A stretch of 64,000 bases of DNA from Rhizorhabdus dicambivorans (GTDB lineage Bacteria > Pseudomonadota > Alphaproteobacteria > Sphingomonadales > Sphingomonadaceae), in assembly GCF_002355275.1 (NCBI RefSeq), contig NZ_CP023449.1, positions 1,838,001-1,902,000 on the forward strand, given 5' to 3'. The translations under genes and the position numbers were made by a program. Of this stretch, positions 16,691 through 25,448 are shown in pieces. The notes below the pieces were generated by a model, which made no database searches, had not been told where the DNA came from, and saw only the letters and a program-made list of their open reading frames with translations. Position 1 is the first letter of the stretch. Every line of letters starts with the position of its first letter.

Positions 16691-17395
16691 CTAGCGCCCC
16701 ATCAGCCGATAGGCGAGGGCCCGAAACAACCGTTTCGGAGAACCCTGCCGCCTTTGACGATCGGCGGGCAGGGCGGCGTCGCCGCGCGCCAGCACCGTCA
16801 GAAGGCCCAGAGGCCGCAGCGGCGCGGGCCAGCGCCCGATAGCGACATCGGTCAATCGCTTCATCGCCTCTATCCGCGCGAAGGCCCTCGCCTCGGGATC
16901 GCGCAGGCGGTGGCCGAGATCGGCGAGCGCCCAGCCTTCGCCGGCGCGGCCGACATCCTCGGGCATCGCGCCCAGCAGCGCTGCCGACATCGCGAAAAGT
17001 GGGCCGCCCCGTTCCTCGCCATGGGCGAGGATTTCAGCCTCGCCCGGCGTCTCGGCCTCCAACAGCGCAGCCCAGCCTTCCTCCAGTTCGGCGATCGATC
17101 GGCCGGGAAGACCAGCGGGCAGCAGCCGCGTGGCGATATCGTCCAGCAGGGGTTCGGCCGGGACGAGGGCACCCGGCTCGTCGAGCGCGATCAGCGCGTC
17201 GCGCCACCAGATCAGCCGCATCGCGCCGATGGCGGGCTCGTTCGCGGCGGCGACGATCGCGCCCAGCCGCTCGTCGAGCCGCCACAGCGTGGCGAGCGCG
17301 TCGTGGCGGTCCGATGGCGCGTAGCTCAGCGCCAGCAGTCGTTCGGGGTCGGAAAGTGCGGGGTCAGCAGGCGGTCTGATAGACCGAGCCGTCAA
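16691..17395 (-). CDS. squalene/phytoene synthase-like protein, short form
   Basis: A 234-residue protein of the squalene/phytoene synthase superfamily, closest in style to the NDUFAF6 branch. The clearest match is MRLIWWRDAL followed by helical segments in the family order. It is shorter than true prenyl synthases and I do not see the two DxxxD magnesium-binding motifs, so it may be a non-catalytic assembly factor. The TTG start overlaps the 3' end of the response regulator gene by 32 bases; no ATG or GTG alternative exists near it. An NDUFAF7-like gene lies about 0.6 kb away, which is suggestive for a complex I assembly role but only by association. Confidence 0.75.
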   Translation of the reverse strand: MTARSIRPPADPALSDPERLLALSYAPSDRHDALATLWRLDERLGAIVAAANEPAIGAMRLIWWRDALIALDEPGALVPAEPLLDDIATRLLPAGLPGRSIAELEEGWAALLEAETPGEAEILAHGEERGGPLFAMSAALLGAMPEDVGRAGEGWALADLGHRLRDPEARAFARIEAMKRLTDVAIGRWPAPLRPLGLLTVLARGDAALPADRQRRQGSPKRLFRALAYRLMGR

Positions 17396-17783
17396 GATGG
17401 CGCTGCAATATGTCGATCAGCGCGCCGCGCGTGAAGGGTTTGCGCAGCAATTCATATTGGCCGCCATAGCCCATCGCCAGCTCGTCGCTGAACCCGCTGA
17501 CCAGCACGATCGGAAGGTCGGGCCAGCGCCGGTTGAGACGACGCGCGAGCTGCACGCCGCTCAGGCCCGGCATGACCACGTCGGTAAGGACGATGTCAAA
17601 CGGGACATCGCTTTCATCGACGATGCGGAGCGCGTGTTCTGCGGATTCGGCCTGGGTGATCTCCAGCCCGCTATCCTCCAGCAACAGGCAGGTGATCTCC
17701 GCGATGTGGGCGTTGTCCTCGACATAGAGGAGGCGGCCCAGGAAAGGGCTGTCCTGCGTCTCGTTCGGCTTCTCACGGGGCAT
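17364..17783 (-). CDS. single-domain response regulator
   Basis: A 139-residue CheY-like receiver without output domain. The acidic pocket is YVEDN, the phospho-acceptor lies in VLTDVVMPGLSG, the conserved Ser in VLVSGF, and the Lys in LLRKPF. It probably relays phosphate or controls a partner by protein contact. No kinase is adjacent. The ribosome binding site (GGGAG) lies inside a 14-base stem directly upstream of the ATG (17787-17820), so translation may depend on opening of that hairpin. The gene overlaps the following synthase-like gene by 32 bases. Confidence 0.88.
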   Translation of the reverse strand: MPREKPNETQDSPFLGRLLYVEDNAHIAEITCLLLEDSGLEITQAESAEHALRIVDESDVPFDIVLTDVVMPGLSGVQLARRLNRRWPDLPIVLVSGFSDELAMGYGGQYELLRKPFTRGALIDILQRHLDGSVYQTAC

Positions 17784-17786
17784 GTC

Positions 17787-17820
17787 AGCTCTCCCGAGTC
17801 GATTCGGACTCAGGAGAGCT
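17787..17820 (-). promoter_or_regulatory. hairpin hiding the ribosome binding site of the response regulator
   Basis: Arms at 17787-17800 and 17807-17820 pair over 14 bases with one mismatch and a six-base loop. On the minus strand the second arm contains GGGAG seven bases before the ATG at 17783. Translational control is an inference from position. Confidence 0.5.
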
Positions 17821-17821
17821 T

Positions 17822-17851
17822 AACACAAATTGCGGACGCGCCTGTCCGCAA
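17822..17851 (-). terminator. terminator after pdhB
   Basis: A perfect 8-base stem, TTGCGGAC and GTCCGCAA, with a six-base loop lies at 17830-17851 about 30 bases after the pdhB stop. On the minus strand it is followed by TTTGTGTT. This fits a rho-independent terminator of moderate strength. Confidence 0.6.
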
Positions 17852-17879
17852 TAACCCCTAAAAGGACGCGGCTCGCCGC

Positions 17880-19304
17880 TCAATCGCGGTAGCTCACCGC
17901 CTTGGCTGCCGCTACGACATCCGAGACTTTCAGCAGGGCCGCCTTCTCCAGATTGGCGGCATAGGGCATCGGCACGTCCTGGTTGGTGACCCGGCGGACC
18001 GGCGCATCGAGATCGTCGAAAGCCTCCTCCATCGCGATGGAGATGATCTCCGACGCGATCGAGCAGACCGGCCAGCCTTCCTCGACGATGACCAGCCGGT
18101 TGGTCTTCCTGACGCTGGCCAGCACCGTCGCCTTGTCGAGCGGTCGCAGCGTGCGCAGGTCGATCACCTCGGCATCCACGCCTTCGGCCTCGAGCTGCTT
18201 GGCGGCCTCAAGCGCGACGCCGACCCCGATCGAATAGCTGACGATCGTGACGTCCTTGCCCTCGCGGCAGACCCGCGCCTTGCCGATCGGCAGGACATAG
18301 TCCTCGATCGCGGGAACATCGAAGCTCTGGCCGTAGAGCAGCTCATTCTCCAGGAAGACGACCGGATCGGGCGAGCGGATCGCCGCCTTGAGCAGACCCT
18401 TCGCATCGGCCGCCGAATAGGGCGAGATGACGATCAGGCCGGGGACGCTGGCATACCAGGGTGCGTAATTCTGGCTGTGCTGCGCGCCGACGCGCGCGGC
18501 GGCGCCGTTGGGGCCGCGGAACACGATCGGGCAGCGCATCTGGCCGCCAGACATATAGTTGGTCTTGGCCGCCGAGTTGATGATGTGGTCGATCGCCTGC
18601 ATGGCGAAGTTGAAGGTCATGAATTCGATGATCGGCTTGAGCCCGCCCATCGCGGCGCCGGTGCCGATGCCTGCAAAGCCATATTCGGTGATCGGCGTGT
18701 CGATGACGCGCTTGTCGCCGAACTCGTCGAGCAGGCCCTGGGTCACCTTGTAGGCACCCTGATATTGCGCGACCTCCTCGCCCATGACGAAGACGTCGCC
18801 ATCGCGGCGCATCTCCTCCGCCATCGCGTCGCGTAACGCCTCGCGGACGGTGGTCTTGACCAGTGCGGTACCCTGCGGAACCTCCGGATCGTCGCGGGTA
18901 TCGGCGACGGCGGCGACCAGGTCGCGCGCGCCGGTCTCCATCTTGTGCGGGGTCGGCGATTCCGGGGCCGTAACCTGGGCCTTCTGGACCTCGGGCTCCG
19001 GTTTCGGCACGGCCTTGGGCTCCGCCTTCGCTGCGGGGGCCGATGCGGCGGAGGCGTCCTCGCCCTCTTCGGCGATACGGGCGATCACCTCGCCCACCTT
19101 CACGCCTTCGGTCCCGGCGGGAATGACGATCTGGGCGATCGTGCCCTCGTCGACCGCCTCGAACTCCATCGTCGCCTTGTCGGTCTCGATCTCGGCGAGG
19201 ATGTCGCCGGACTTGACCGCGTCGCCCTCCTTGACGAGCCATTTGGCGAGCGTGCCTTCCTCCATCGTCGGGGAAAGCGCGGGCATCTTCAGATCGACAG
19301 CCAT
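17880..19304 (-). CDS. pdhB: pyruvate dehydrogenase E1 beta subunit with lipoyl domain
   Basis: A 474-residue E1 beta subunit of the pyruvate dehydrogenase complex. The N terminus is a lipoyl domain (about 1-80) with the lipoylation site [11 protein letters not shown], Lys43, followed by an Ala/Pro/Glu-rich linker and a transketolase-like domain from about residue 150 ([33 protein letters not shown]). The fused lipoyl domain is characteristic of alphaproteobacteria. The start is fixed by ATG at 19304, which overlaps the pdhA stop as TGATG; the open frame continues upstream only by chance. It acts in the cytoplasm with PdhA. The E2 gene is not in this window. Confidence 0.97.
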   Translation of the reverse strand: MAVDLKMPALSPTMEEGTLAKWLVKEGDAVKSGDILAEIETDKATMEFEAVDEGTIAQIVIPAGTEGVKVGEVIARIAEEGEDASAASAPAAKAEPKAVPKPEPEVQKAQVTAPESPTPHKMETGARDLVAAVADTRDDPEVPQGTALVKTTVREALRDAMAEEMRRDGDVFVMGEEVAQYQGAYKVTQGLLDEFGDKRVIDTPITEYGFAGIGTGAAMGGLKPIIEFMTFNFAMQAIDHIINSAAKTNYMSGGQMRCPIVFRGPNGAAARVGAQHSQNYAPWYASVPGLIVISPYSAADAKGLLKAAIRSPDPVVFLENELLYGQSFDVPAIEDYVLPIGKARVCREGKDVTIVSYSIGVGVALEAAKQLEAEGVDAEVIDLRTLRPLDKATVLASVRKTNRLVIVEEGWPVCSIASEIISIAMEEAFDDLDAPVRRVTNQDVPMPYAANLEKAALLKVSDVVAAAKAVSYRD

Positions 19305-20410
19305 CAATATTGTCCCACCAGCACGTCGGTGTAGAGCTCGTCGAGCTCGGGTTCGGGCGATTGCTCGGCGAAGTCGGCCGATTCCGCGACGATCGCGCGG
19401 ATGTCCTTCTCCAGCTTCTTGAGATCGTCCTCGCTGACGCCGAGCGCCTCCAGCTCCTTCTTGAGATGGTCGATCGGATCGGACTTGTCGCGCACCGACT
19501 GCACCTCGTCGCGCGAGCGATATTTGGCGGGGTCGGACATCGAGTGGCCGCGATAACGGTAGGTCTTGAGTTCGAGCAGCACCGGGCCCTTGCCGGCGCG
19601 CACCCACTTCACCGCCTCCTCCGCCGCGCCGCGCACTGCGAGCACGTCCATGCCGTCGACCTGGATGCCGGGGATGCGGAAGCTCTCGCCACGGCGGTAG
19701 AGCTGGTCTTCCGACGATGCCCGGTTGACGCTGGTGCCCATGGCGTACTGGTTGTTCTCGATCACGAAGATGATCGGGAGCTTCCACAGCTCGGCCATGT
19801 TGAAGCTTTCGTAGACCTGGCCCTGGTTGGCCGCGCCATCGCCGAAATAGGCCATGGCGACGCCGCCATCGCCCGCATATTTATGCTTGAAGGCGAGGCC
19901 CGCGCCCAGGCTGACCTGCGCGCCGACGATGCCGTGGCCGCCGTAGAAGCGATGTTCGACCGAGAACATGTGCATCGATCCGCCCTTGCCCCGGCTGATG
20001 CCGGCGGCGCGGCCGGTCAGCTCGGCCATGATCACCTTCGGGTCGATGCCATAGGCGAGCATGTGGCCGTGGTCGCGATAGCCGGTAATCACCGAGTCCT
20101 TGCCGACCTCCAGCGCGGATTGGAGCCCGACGGCCACCGCCTCCTGACCGATATAGAGATGGCAGAAACCGCCGATCAGGCCGAGGCCGTAAAGCTGTCC
20201 CGCTTTCTCCTCGAAACGCCGAATCAGCAGCATCTGCCGATAGAATTCGAGCATCTCCTCCTTGGAGGCCTGATAGCGCTGCGGTTCGGCCGGGCGCTCG
20301 CGGTTTGAGATGGCCGGTGCGGCTGCCGCGACCGGCTGGGGTTTTTCCGTCGCGGGCGTGCGCGACGCGGGTTTCTTCGCTGTGGCGCGTGGTTGTGCTG
20401 GCTTCGCCAA
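19304..20410 (-). CDS. pdhA: pyruvate dehydrogenase E1 alpha subunit
   Basis: A 368-residue thiamin-diphosphate-dependent E1 alpha subunit. It decarboxylates pyruvate and passes the acetyl group to lipoamide. After a 50-residue Ala/Pro-rich tail come [39 protein letters not shown], the cofactor motif [17 protein letters not shown] ending in ENNQYAMGT, and the phosphorylation-loop-like [15 protein letters not shown]. The start is a TTG eight bases after AAGGAG. It is translationally coupled to pdhB. The ftsB-like gene lies 95 bases upstream on the same strand. Confidence 0.97.
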   Translation of the reverse strand: MAKPAQPRATAKKPASRTPATEKPQPVAAAAPAISNRERPAEPQRYQASKEEMLEFYRQMLLIRRFEEKAGQLYGLGLIGGFCHLYIGQEAVAVGLQSALEVGKDSVITGYRDHGHMLAYGIDPKVIMAELTGRAAGISRGKGGSMHMFSVEHRFYGGHGIVGAQVSLGAGLAFKHKYAGDGGVAMAYFGDGAANQGQVYESFNMAELWKLPIIFVIENNQYAMGTSVNRASSEDQLYRRGESFRIPGIQVDGMDVLAVRGAAEEAVKWVRAGKGPVLLELKTYRYRGHSMSDPAKYRSRDEVQSVRDKSDPIDHLKKELEALGVSEDDLKKLEKDIRAIVAESADFAEQSPEPELDELYTDVLVGQY

Positions 20411-20505
20411 GAGGCTGGCTCCTTGTCCCTGGGGAGGGGGTGACAGCCGGCATATAGGCCGCGCGCCGCGCGGATTTCAACGCGAACTCGTACCGGGACT
20501 GATAT

Positions 20506-20814
20506 TTAATTGCGCGGAATGATGATCTCGTCCGGGCGAACCTGACCAGTGGAGCGGCGAACCAGCTCCTCGCCGAAATCGGGATCGACCTTCGCGGGGT
20601 CGAGCAGCTTGGCGTGGTGGCGCAGCCGATCGCGGACCGCTTCGACCCGGCGCAGCTCTTCGGCCTTGAACTGGAGCTGGCTGCGATAGCCGCCCAGCGC
20701 GAACAGCCCGTTGGGGCCGACCAGCGCGGCGCTGGCGAAATAGCCGATGATGAGAATCGCCACCGCCGGCAGTGCCGCACTGCGCGCAATCTGCAGAAAG
20801 GGGACGCGATTCAT
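20506..20814 (-). CDS. ftsB: FtsB/DivIC-family septum formation protein
   Basis: A 102-residue single-pass membrane protein: a membrane segment at about residues 15-35 (AVAILIIGYFASAALVG) followed by the typical GPNGLFALGGYRSQ loop and a coiled coil (about 45-75). It should join FtsL and FtsQ in the divisome. The position directly upstream of pdhA on the same strand is the usual sphingomonad arrangement. The ATG gives the standard length for the family. Confidence 0.88.
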   Translation of the reverse strand: MNRVPFLQIARSAALPAVAILIIGYFASAALVGPNGLFALGGYRSQLQFKAEELRRVEAVRDRLRHHAKLLDPAKVDPDFGEELVRRSTGQVRPDEIIIPRN

Positions 20815-20910
20815 TCAAGGACAGAATCATCATCGAGTCGCGCGATCAAGCCCTTTCGGATCATCCGAGAGATAAAATCCGTTTTTTTTCGAGGATGTTA
20901 CGTGCGCGTT

Positions 20911-21543
20911 TTAACGGCAGGCCAAGGCCTTTTCGAAAATGGACCACAACATGTTGTGGTCGATCCGCCCAATATTCTGATTGTAGCGCGAGCAGTGGTA
21001 GGAATCGATCAGCGAGACATCCCGCAGCCGATGGATCGCCCCGTGGGCGAAGGGAAAAGCCGACGGCCGGCACCCGAACGCCGCCAGCGCTGCCTGATGG
21101 GCCACGCGCCCAAGCGCGACGATCGCGCGCAGGCGGGGCAGCGCGGCGAGCGGGCCCTCGAGATGGGGGCGGCACGCACGAAGCTCGGCCGGAGTGGGGC
21201 GGTTGGCGGGAGGCACGCAGCGCACCGCGTTGACGATGATCGCGCCGTCGAGCGTCAGCCCGTCCGCCGCGATACCCGCGTAGCGGCCATGGGCCAGTCC
21301 GTGTGCGGCCAGCACATCGAACAGCATGGCACCCGATCCGTCGCCGGTGAAAGCCCGCCCGGTGCGGTTGGCGCCCTTCAGGCCGGAGGCGAGGCCGATG
21401 ATCGCCAGCCAGGCCCCGGGATCGCCGAACGGCGGCACGGGCGCGTTGAACCAGTCCGGATGCGCGGCGCGCTGTTCGGCGCGGAAAGCGGCGAGGCGGG
21501 GGCAGTACGGGCAATCCACGTGAGGTTCGGCGGCGGTGGGCAT
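20911..21543 (-). CDS. uracil-DNA glycosylase, type 5 (UDGb)-like
   Basis: A 210-residue uracil-DNA glycosylase superfamily protein. The N-terminal DCPYCPRL suggests a cysteine pair as in iron-sulfur-binding families 4 and 5. Motif 1 reads GLASGLKGANRTGRAFTGD, close to the UDGb form, and SYHCSRYNQ resembles the C-terminal HxSxxN motif. It should remove uracil and related deaminated bases. The last codons overlap a perfect 20-bp palindrome (20942-20961). No neighbour on the same strand shares a clear role; the next gene upstream is divergent. Confidence 0.85.
   Translation of the reverse strand: MPTAAEPHVDCPYCPRLAAFRAEQRAAHPDWFNAPVPPFGDPGAWLAIIGLASGLKGANRTGRAFTGDGSGAMLFDVLAAHGLAHGRYAGIAADGLTLDGAIIVNAVRCVPPANRPTPAELRACRPHLEGPLAALPRLRAIVALGRVAHQAALAAFGCRPSAFPFAHGAIHRLRDVSLIDSYHCSRYNQNIGRIDHNMLWSIFEKALACR
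20942..20961. promoter_or_regulatory. perfect 20-bp palindrome near the end of the UDG gene
   Basis: GACCACAACATGTTGTGGTC is its own reverse complement, with no spacer. It lies inside the glycosylase coding sequence (residues IDHNMLW) about 30 bases before the stop and about 130 bases upstream of ftsB. It could be an operator or chance symmetry; no second copy was noticed in the window. Confidence 0.35.
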
Positions 21544-21703
21544 GAGGGGAGATTAATGCCGGCGCTGTGATCCGAGTCATAAAAATTCAGTTGCGCAACC
21601 GTCATGAGGGGCCTTGACCTGCCTTCCGGCAGGGATAGCGTTCGACCTGCGCCGTCAGGCGCGCGGCGGGGGCGCCGCATCAAGACGATCAATGGGGGTT
21701 TCC

Positions 21704-22336
21704 ATGGTGAAATTGCGTTACGCGGCGACGGCCGCCATCCTCGGCTTCGCGGTCGCCGCTGGGCCGGTGCTGGCGAAGAAGGACCGTTCGCACCAGGCGG
21801 TCGATCTCGATCCCGATCAGCGCGGCGTCGTTTCCGGCGTCGGCATCGAGGGCCAGGACCTCGGCCGCATGGCGGACCAGATGGTCCGGGACCTGATGGC
21901 CAATCCGGAAATCTCCGACCGGGCGACTCCGCCCCGGATCATCCTCGACAGTTCCGACCTGCGCAATCAGAGCTCGCAGCGGATCGACAAGGACATCATC
22001 ACCGACGAGCTGCGCGGCAAGCTGATGAACGCGGCGCGCGGCAAGATGCGCTTCGTGAGCCGCGAGTTCATCGCCGCGGTTGAGCGGGAGCGCGCGCTGA
22101 AGCGGGAGGGCGTCGTCGATACCGGCACCACCGGCCTTACCCGCGCCACCGCCGGCGCCGACTATAAGCTGGTCGGCAAGATCACCTCGCTCGACAGCCG
22201 CAACAACGACACCGGCATGCAGGAGCGGCTGACCGTCATCTCGCTCGAGATGCTCGATCTCGAATATGGCACGCTGGTGTGGAACGGCACCTACAAGATC
22301 CGCCGCGCCGGCGCCGACGACGTCGTCTATCGCTGA
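21704..22336 (+). CDS. lpoB: LpoB-like penicillin-binding protein activator
   Basis: A 210-residue secreted protein of the LpoB family; in E. coli LpoB is an outer-membrane lipoprotein that activates PBP1b. The signal peptide (YAATAAILGFAVAAGPVLA) has no lipobox Cys, so this form is probably soluble in the periplasm, unlike E. coli LpoB. Family segments are DLGRMADQMVRDLMANP, the RIILDSSDLRNQSSQRID strand and the C-terminal EMLDLEYGTLVWNGTYKIRR. The ATG at 21704 follows a GGGGG tract and opens the signal peptide; an upstream in-frame start would hide it. First gene of a five-gene operon. Confidence 0.85.
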   Translation: MVKLRYAATAAILGFAVAAGPVLAKKDRSHQAVDLDPDQRGVVSGVGIEGQDLGRMADQMVRDLMANPEISDRATPPRIILDSSDLRNQSSQRIDKDIITDELRGKLMNAARGKMRFVSREFIAAVERERALKREGVVDTGTTGLTRATAGADYKLVGKITSLDSRNNDTGMQERLTVISLEMLDLEYGTLVWNGTYKIRRAGADDVVYR

Positions 22337-22349
22337 TCGGGAGGCCCGG

Positions 22350-23816
22350 ATGACCCTTTTGAACCGTCTTGCGGCCGGCGTGGCCGCGTTCAGCCTCGTC
22401 GCGCTGCCCATCGCCGTCCAGGCACAGGATGCGGCCGTCGATCCCGCGGCCGCGAAGGCCGCGGCCAAGGCCCGCGCCAAGCAGGTGGCGGCCTGGAAGG
22501 CGCAATATGGCCCCGGCCCTTATCCCGACGAGGTCGAGGCCTTCGCCCAGACCCGCGAGGAGAAGCTGCGCGAATATTATCGCGTCCTCTATTATGACGG
22601 CGAACATAATGCCGTGCTCAACTATGAGCGGCTTGGCCTCCTCGCGATGGAACTCGGCTATTATGCCGACGCCGAAAAGGCGTTCGACGGCGCCCTCGAC
22701 CGGATCGAGGCCTTCTACGGCAAGGACAAGCAGGCCGAGAAGGCGACGTCGGCGACCCGGCTGGAGGTGAACAAGGATTTCAAGGGCGAGCCCTATGAGC
22801 GGGCGATGGCCTATTATTATCGCGGCCTGCTCTACCTCCGCAAAGGCGATTACGACAACGCCCGCGCCTCGTTCAAGGCGGCGGAATATCAGGACACCGT
22901 CTCGGCCGACGAGAGCTTCCAGTCCGATTTCGCCCTGCTGACCTATCTCCAGGGCTGGGCCTCGCACTGCGCGGGCGACGGCAGCCAGGCCGCCGACGCC
23001 TTCGAGCAGGCGGCCAAGATCGATGCCAAGCTCAAGGTGCCGGGACCGAACGACAATCTGCTAGTGCTGACCGAAATCGGCCATGGGCCGGTCAAGGCGA
23101 CCGATGGCCAATATCAGGAGAAGTTGGTCTTCAAGGCCGGCCCGGCGCTGCCGGAGAACGGCGCGATCGTCACCCTGGGCACCGGCAAGACCACCCGAGC
23201 CTGGCCGCTCGTCCCCGCCGCGGATCTCTATACCCAGGCCTCCACCCGGGGCGGCCGCGCGATCGACGGGATCCTCAACGGCAAGGCGCAGTTCAAGGCC
23301 GGCCTGGAAACGACCAGCACGGTGGTGACGACGGTCGGCTCGACCTTCGCGCAGCAGATGGGCGGCAACGCGCTCTATGCGCAGGGCATCGGCGCGGCGA
23401 TCAGCATGTTCTCGAAGTCGGTGCGGCCCTCCGCCGACGTGCGCATGTGGGACAGCCTGCCATCGGGCATATTGGTCGGCACGACGCGCTGGGGCGCCGC
23501 TCCGGCTGCCGCCCCGGCCGCGAAGGGCAAAGGCAAGGGCAAGGCGGCGGCCAGACCATCGGCGCTGAGGCCGCAGGATTGGAGCATGCCGCCCGTCAGC
23601 ATGGCCTATCGGCGTGACAGCGACATGCTCGATCTTGCGGGCGTCAAGCCGATGTCGGCCAGCGCAGGCAAATGCGGGATCGTCTGGGCGCGGTCGCGCA
23701 GCGTGGCGACCCTGCCGGCCGCGGCGCCGGGCAACAATGACAAGGTCGCACTGGCCCGCAAGAAGGACAAGGACGTGTGGGCCAAGGACGAGGCCTTCCG
23801 CGCCAAGCTGCGCTGA
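22350..23816 (+). CDS. COG3014-like periplasmic protein with TPR features
   Basis: A 488-residue secreted protein. The signal peptide ends at AVQAQD near residue 25. The middle part (about 60-230) has tetratricopeptide-like helices (YERLGLLAMELGYYADAEKAFDGALDRIEAFYG, split over two helices). A Lys/Ala-rich linker near residue 395 separates a C-terminal part. The organisation and the neighbours match COG3014 proteins, which lie beside LpoB and YcfL in other proteobacteria. The ATG lies 13 bases after lpoB with GGGAGG upstream. Its role in wall assembly is inferred from context only. Confidence 0.7.
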   Translation: MTLLNRLAAGVAAFSLVALPIAVQAQDAAVDPAAAKAAAKARAKQVAAWKAQYGPGPYPDEVEAFAQTREEKLREYYRVLYYDGEHNAVLNYERLGLLAMELGYYADAEKAFDGALDRIEAFYGKDKQAEKATSATRLEVNKDFKGEPYERAMAYYYRGLLYLRKGDYDNARASFKAAEYQDTVSADESFQSDFALLTYLQGWASHCAGDGSQAADAFEQAAKIDAKLKVPGPNDNLLVLTEIGHGPVKATDGQYQEKLVFKAGPALPENGAIVTLGTGKTTRAWPLVPAADLYTQASTRGGRAIDGILNGKAQFKAGLETTSTVVTTVGSTFAQQMGGNALYAQGIGAAISMFSKSVRPSADVRMWDSLPSGILVGTTRWGAAPAAAPAAKGKGKGKAAARPSALRPQDWSMPPVSMAYRRDSDMLDLAGVKPMSASAGKCGIVWARSRSVATLPAAAPGNNDKVALARKKDKDVWAKDEAFRAKLR

Positions 23817-23836
23817 TTCTCGAAGGGAGACGGACT

Positions 23837-24313
23837 ATGAAGATCCACTTGCTCAGCGCGATCGCCGCCGCCGCCCTGCTGGCGGCGCCCGGCCAGACGC
23901 GCGAGAACCGGCCGCTTAAGTGCGACATCGGCGATGCGAAGCGGGCTCAGTCGCCCGGCGGGCCGGTGCTGGTCGCCAACGTGCCCAAGGCGATGACGCC
24001 GATCGACCTCAACGCCGTCCAAATGACCGACAAGAAGCTTGCCAAGCAGGTTGTCGTTGAGGGCGTGTTCGCCCGGCGGACCGAAACCAACTCGGTCGAG
24101 GTGATAACCCGGCTGGTCAACTGCACGAAGAAGACGGTGACGCTCGACGCGCGTTCCTCGTTCATGGACGAGAACCAGGTGCCAACCGAGGATTCGACCT
24201 ATTGGAAGAAGGTGATCCTCTCCCCCAAGGCGACCGGCGTCTATCGCGGGCTTTCGATCGGCCGCGACGAGGTCAAATATTATCTCGTCGAAGTGCGGAC
24301 GTCGCAGCCATGA
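23837..24313 (+). CDS. YcfL-like (DUF1425) periplasmic protein
   Basis: A 158-residue exported protein. A short signal peptide (LLSAIAAAALLAAPG) is followed by a beta-rich domain with EGVFARRTETNSVEVITRLVNCTKKTVTLDARSSF split by turns, as in YcfL/DUF1425 proteins. In E. coli ycfL is adjacent to lpoB, and the same neighbour relation holds here. A strong ribosome binding site (GAAGGGAG) precedes the ATG. The stop overlaps the next start as ATGA. Function is unknown in this family. Confidence 0.72.
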   Translation: MKIHLLSAIAAAALLAAPGQTRENRPLKCDIGDAKRAQSPGGPVLVANVPKAMTPIDLNAVQMTDKKLAKQVVVEGVFARRTETNSVEVITRLVNCTKKTVTLDARSSFMDENQVPTEDSTYWKKVILSPKATGVYRGLSIGRDEVKYYLVEVRTSQP

Positions 24314-24615
24314 TCCGCGCCCTGCTCAGCGCAGCGCTGACGCTCGCCGCTGCCGGCTCGGCGCAGGCGGGACAGGAGGTTCCGCCGCCGCGTCCGATCC
24401 GTCCGGTCGAAACGGCACTGGCCGCGCTCCCGCCTGCCCCTGCCGCCGTGCCTCATGGCTGGCGGGAGACGCCGCCGGTGATCGGCGATGGCTCACCGGA
24501 TCGCTTCATCGCCGTGGCCGATTTCGGCTGGGACGGGGGATGTGGCACCGACGAGGACTGGGGCGAGGAAGAGGATTTCGCCGATGCCGGCTTTCCGGCC
24601 TGGGAGGAGATGTGA
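24310..24615 (+). CDS. small exported acidic protein
   Basis: A 101-residue protein that I do not recognise. It has a signal peptide (LLSAALTLAAAGSAQA), a Pro-rich stretch and an acidic C-terminal tail with CGTDEDWGEEEDF. It overlaps the previous gene by ATGA and the next by TGATG, so it is translated as part of the envelope operon. The tight coupling argues for a stable partner in the same complex. The longer open frame that begins at 24202 lacks a signal peptide and is not preferred. Confidence 0.65.
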   Translation: MIRALLSAALTLAAAGSAQAGQEVPPPRPIRPVETALAALPPAPAAVPHGWRETPPVIGDGSPDRFIAVADFGWDGGCGTDEDWGEEEDFADAGFPAWEEM

Positions 24616-25448
24616 TGGGCGGGAAGACGGGCCGGGCGGCCATGCTGATCGTGGCGATGCTGGGCGCCGATATGGCGCTTGCACAGCAATATCGGGAGAA
24701 TATGCCGGAGGTTCTGAGGGCGCCCCCGCCTCCGCCGGGCGCCGCGCAGATGGGCGCGGCGACGGCCGGCGCCTTCCGCGCGGCCTATGCGCGCCGGAAG
24801 AGCCCCCGCATGGTGATCTTCTGGAACCGCCAGCTCACCGATTCGCTGTCGACCAGCTATGAGGAATGGTCGCGCTTCACGCTCGTCGACGGGCGCGCGG
24901 TCGACAAGACCTATTATGATGACGGATCGGTCGTCACCGGCGCCCGCGTGGTCGATGCCGAGCTGCGTTCGGGACGGGCGGCGGCCACCGCCGACGGCGC
25001 CCGTGCGACAGGCCTGCCCGAGCGGGCCGACTGGCGCGCCGCGCAGGGCTTCAATCGGGCCCTGCTGGCGGGCGGGGCGCGGCTGATCGACCGCACGCTG
25101 ATCATGCGTTCGACGGCGCTGCAGAAGGGCGTCGATCGCGGCGATACCCAGGCGGTGGAGATGTCGGCGCTGATGGGCAAGGCCGATCTGCTGGTCGAAG
25201 TGCTGCAGACCCCCGATCCCGGCGCGCCCAGTGGCTACACCTTCCGTGTCGACGTCAAGGACATCCGCAGCGGTACGCTGCTGGCGACGGTGGTCACCCA
25301 GGGCGTGCCGCCTTCGGGTGGCCCGGGGCGGTTCGTGGCGGGGCCGAACGGCTATGAGCGCGAGCGGCCGTTGCCGCCCACGATCGATCAAGTCGGCGCG
25401 CGGGTCGCGTCCGAGATCATGCAGGCCCTCGTGGCCAACTGGGGCTAG
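24615..25448 (+). CDS. exported protein of the LpoB operon
   Basis: A 277-residue secreted protein with a signal peptide ending at ADMALAQQ. The mature part contains FNRALLAGGARLIDRTLIMRS, DLLVEVLQTPDPGAPSG and FRVDVKDIRSGTLLATVV, a helix-strand pattern that resembles LpoB/CsgG-type alpha-beta domains. I do not recognise a named family. The ATG overlaps the stop of the small acidic protein, fixing the start. It is the last gene of the operon and is followed by a 150-bp palindromic element. Confidence 0.7.
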   Translation: MGGKTGRAAMLIVAMLGADMALAQQYRENMPEVLRAPPPPPGAAQMGAATAGAFRAAYARRKSPRMVIFWNRQLTDSLSTSYEEWSRFTLVDGRAVDKTYYDDGSVVTGARVVDAELRSGRAAATADGARATGLPERADWRAAQGFNRALLAGGARLIDRTLIMRSTALQKGVDRGDTQAVEMSALMGKADLLVEVLQTPDPGAPSGYTFRVDVKDIRSGTLLATVVTQGVPPSGGPGRFVAGPNGYERERPLPPTIDQVGARVASEIMQALVANWG

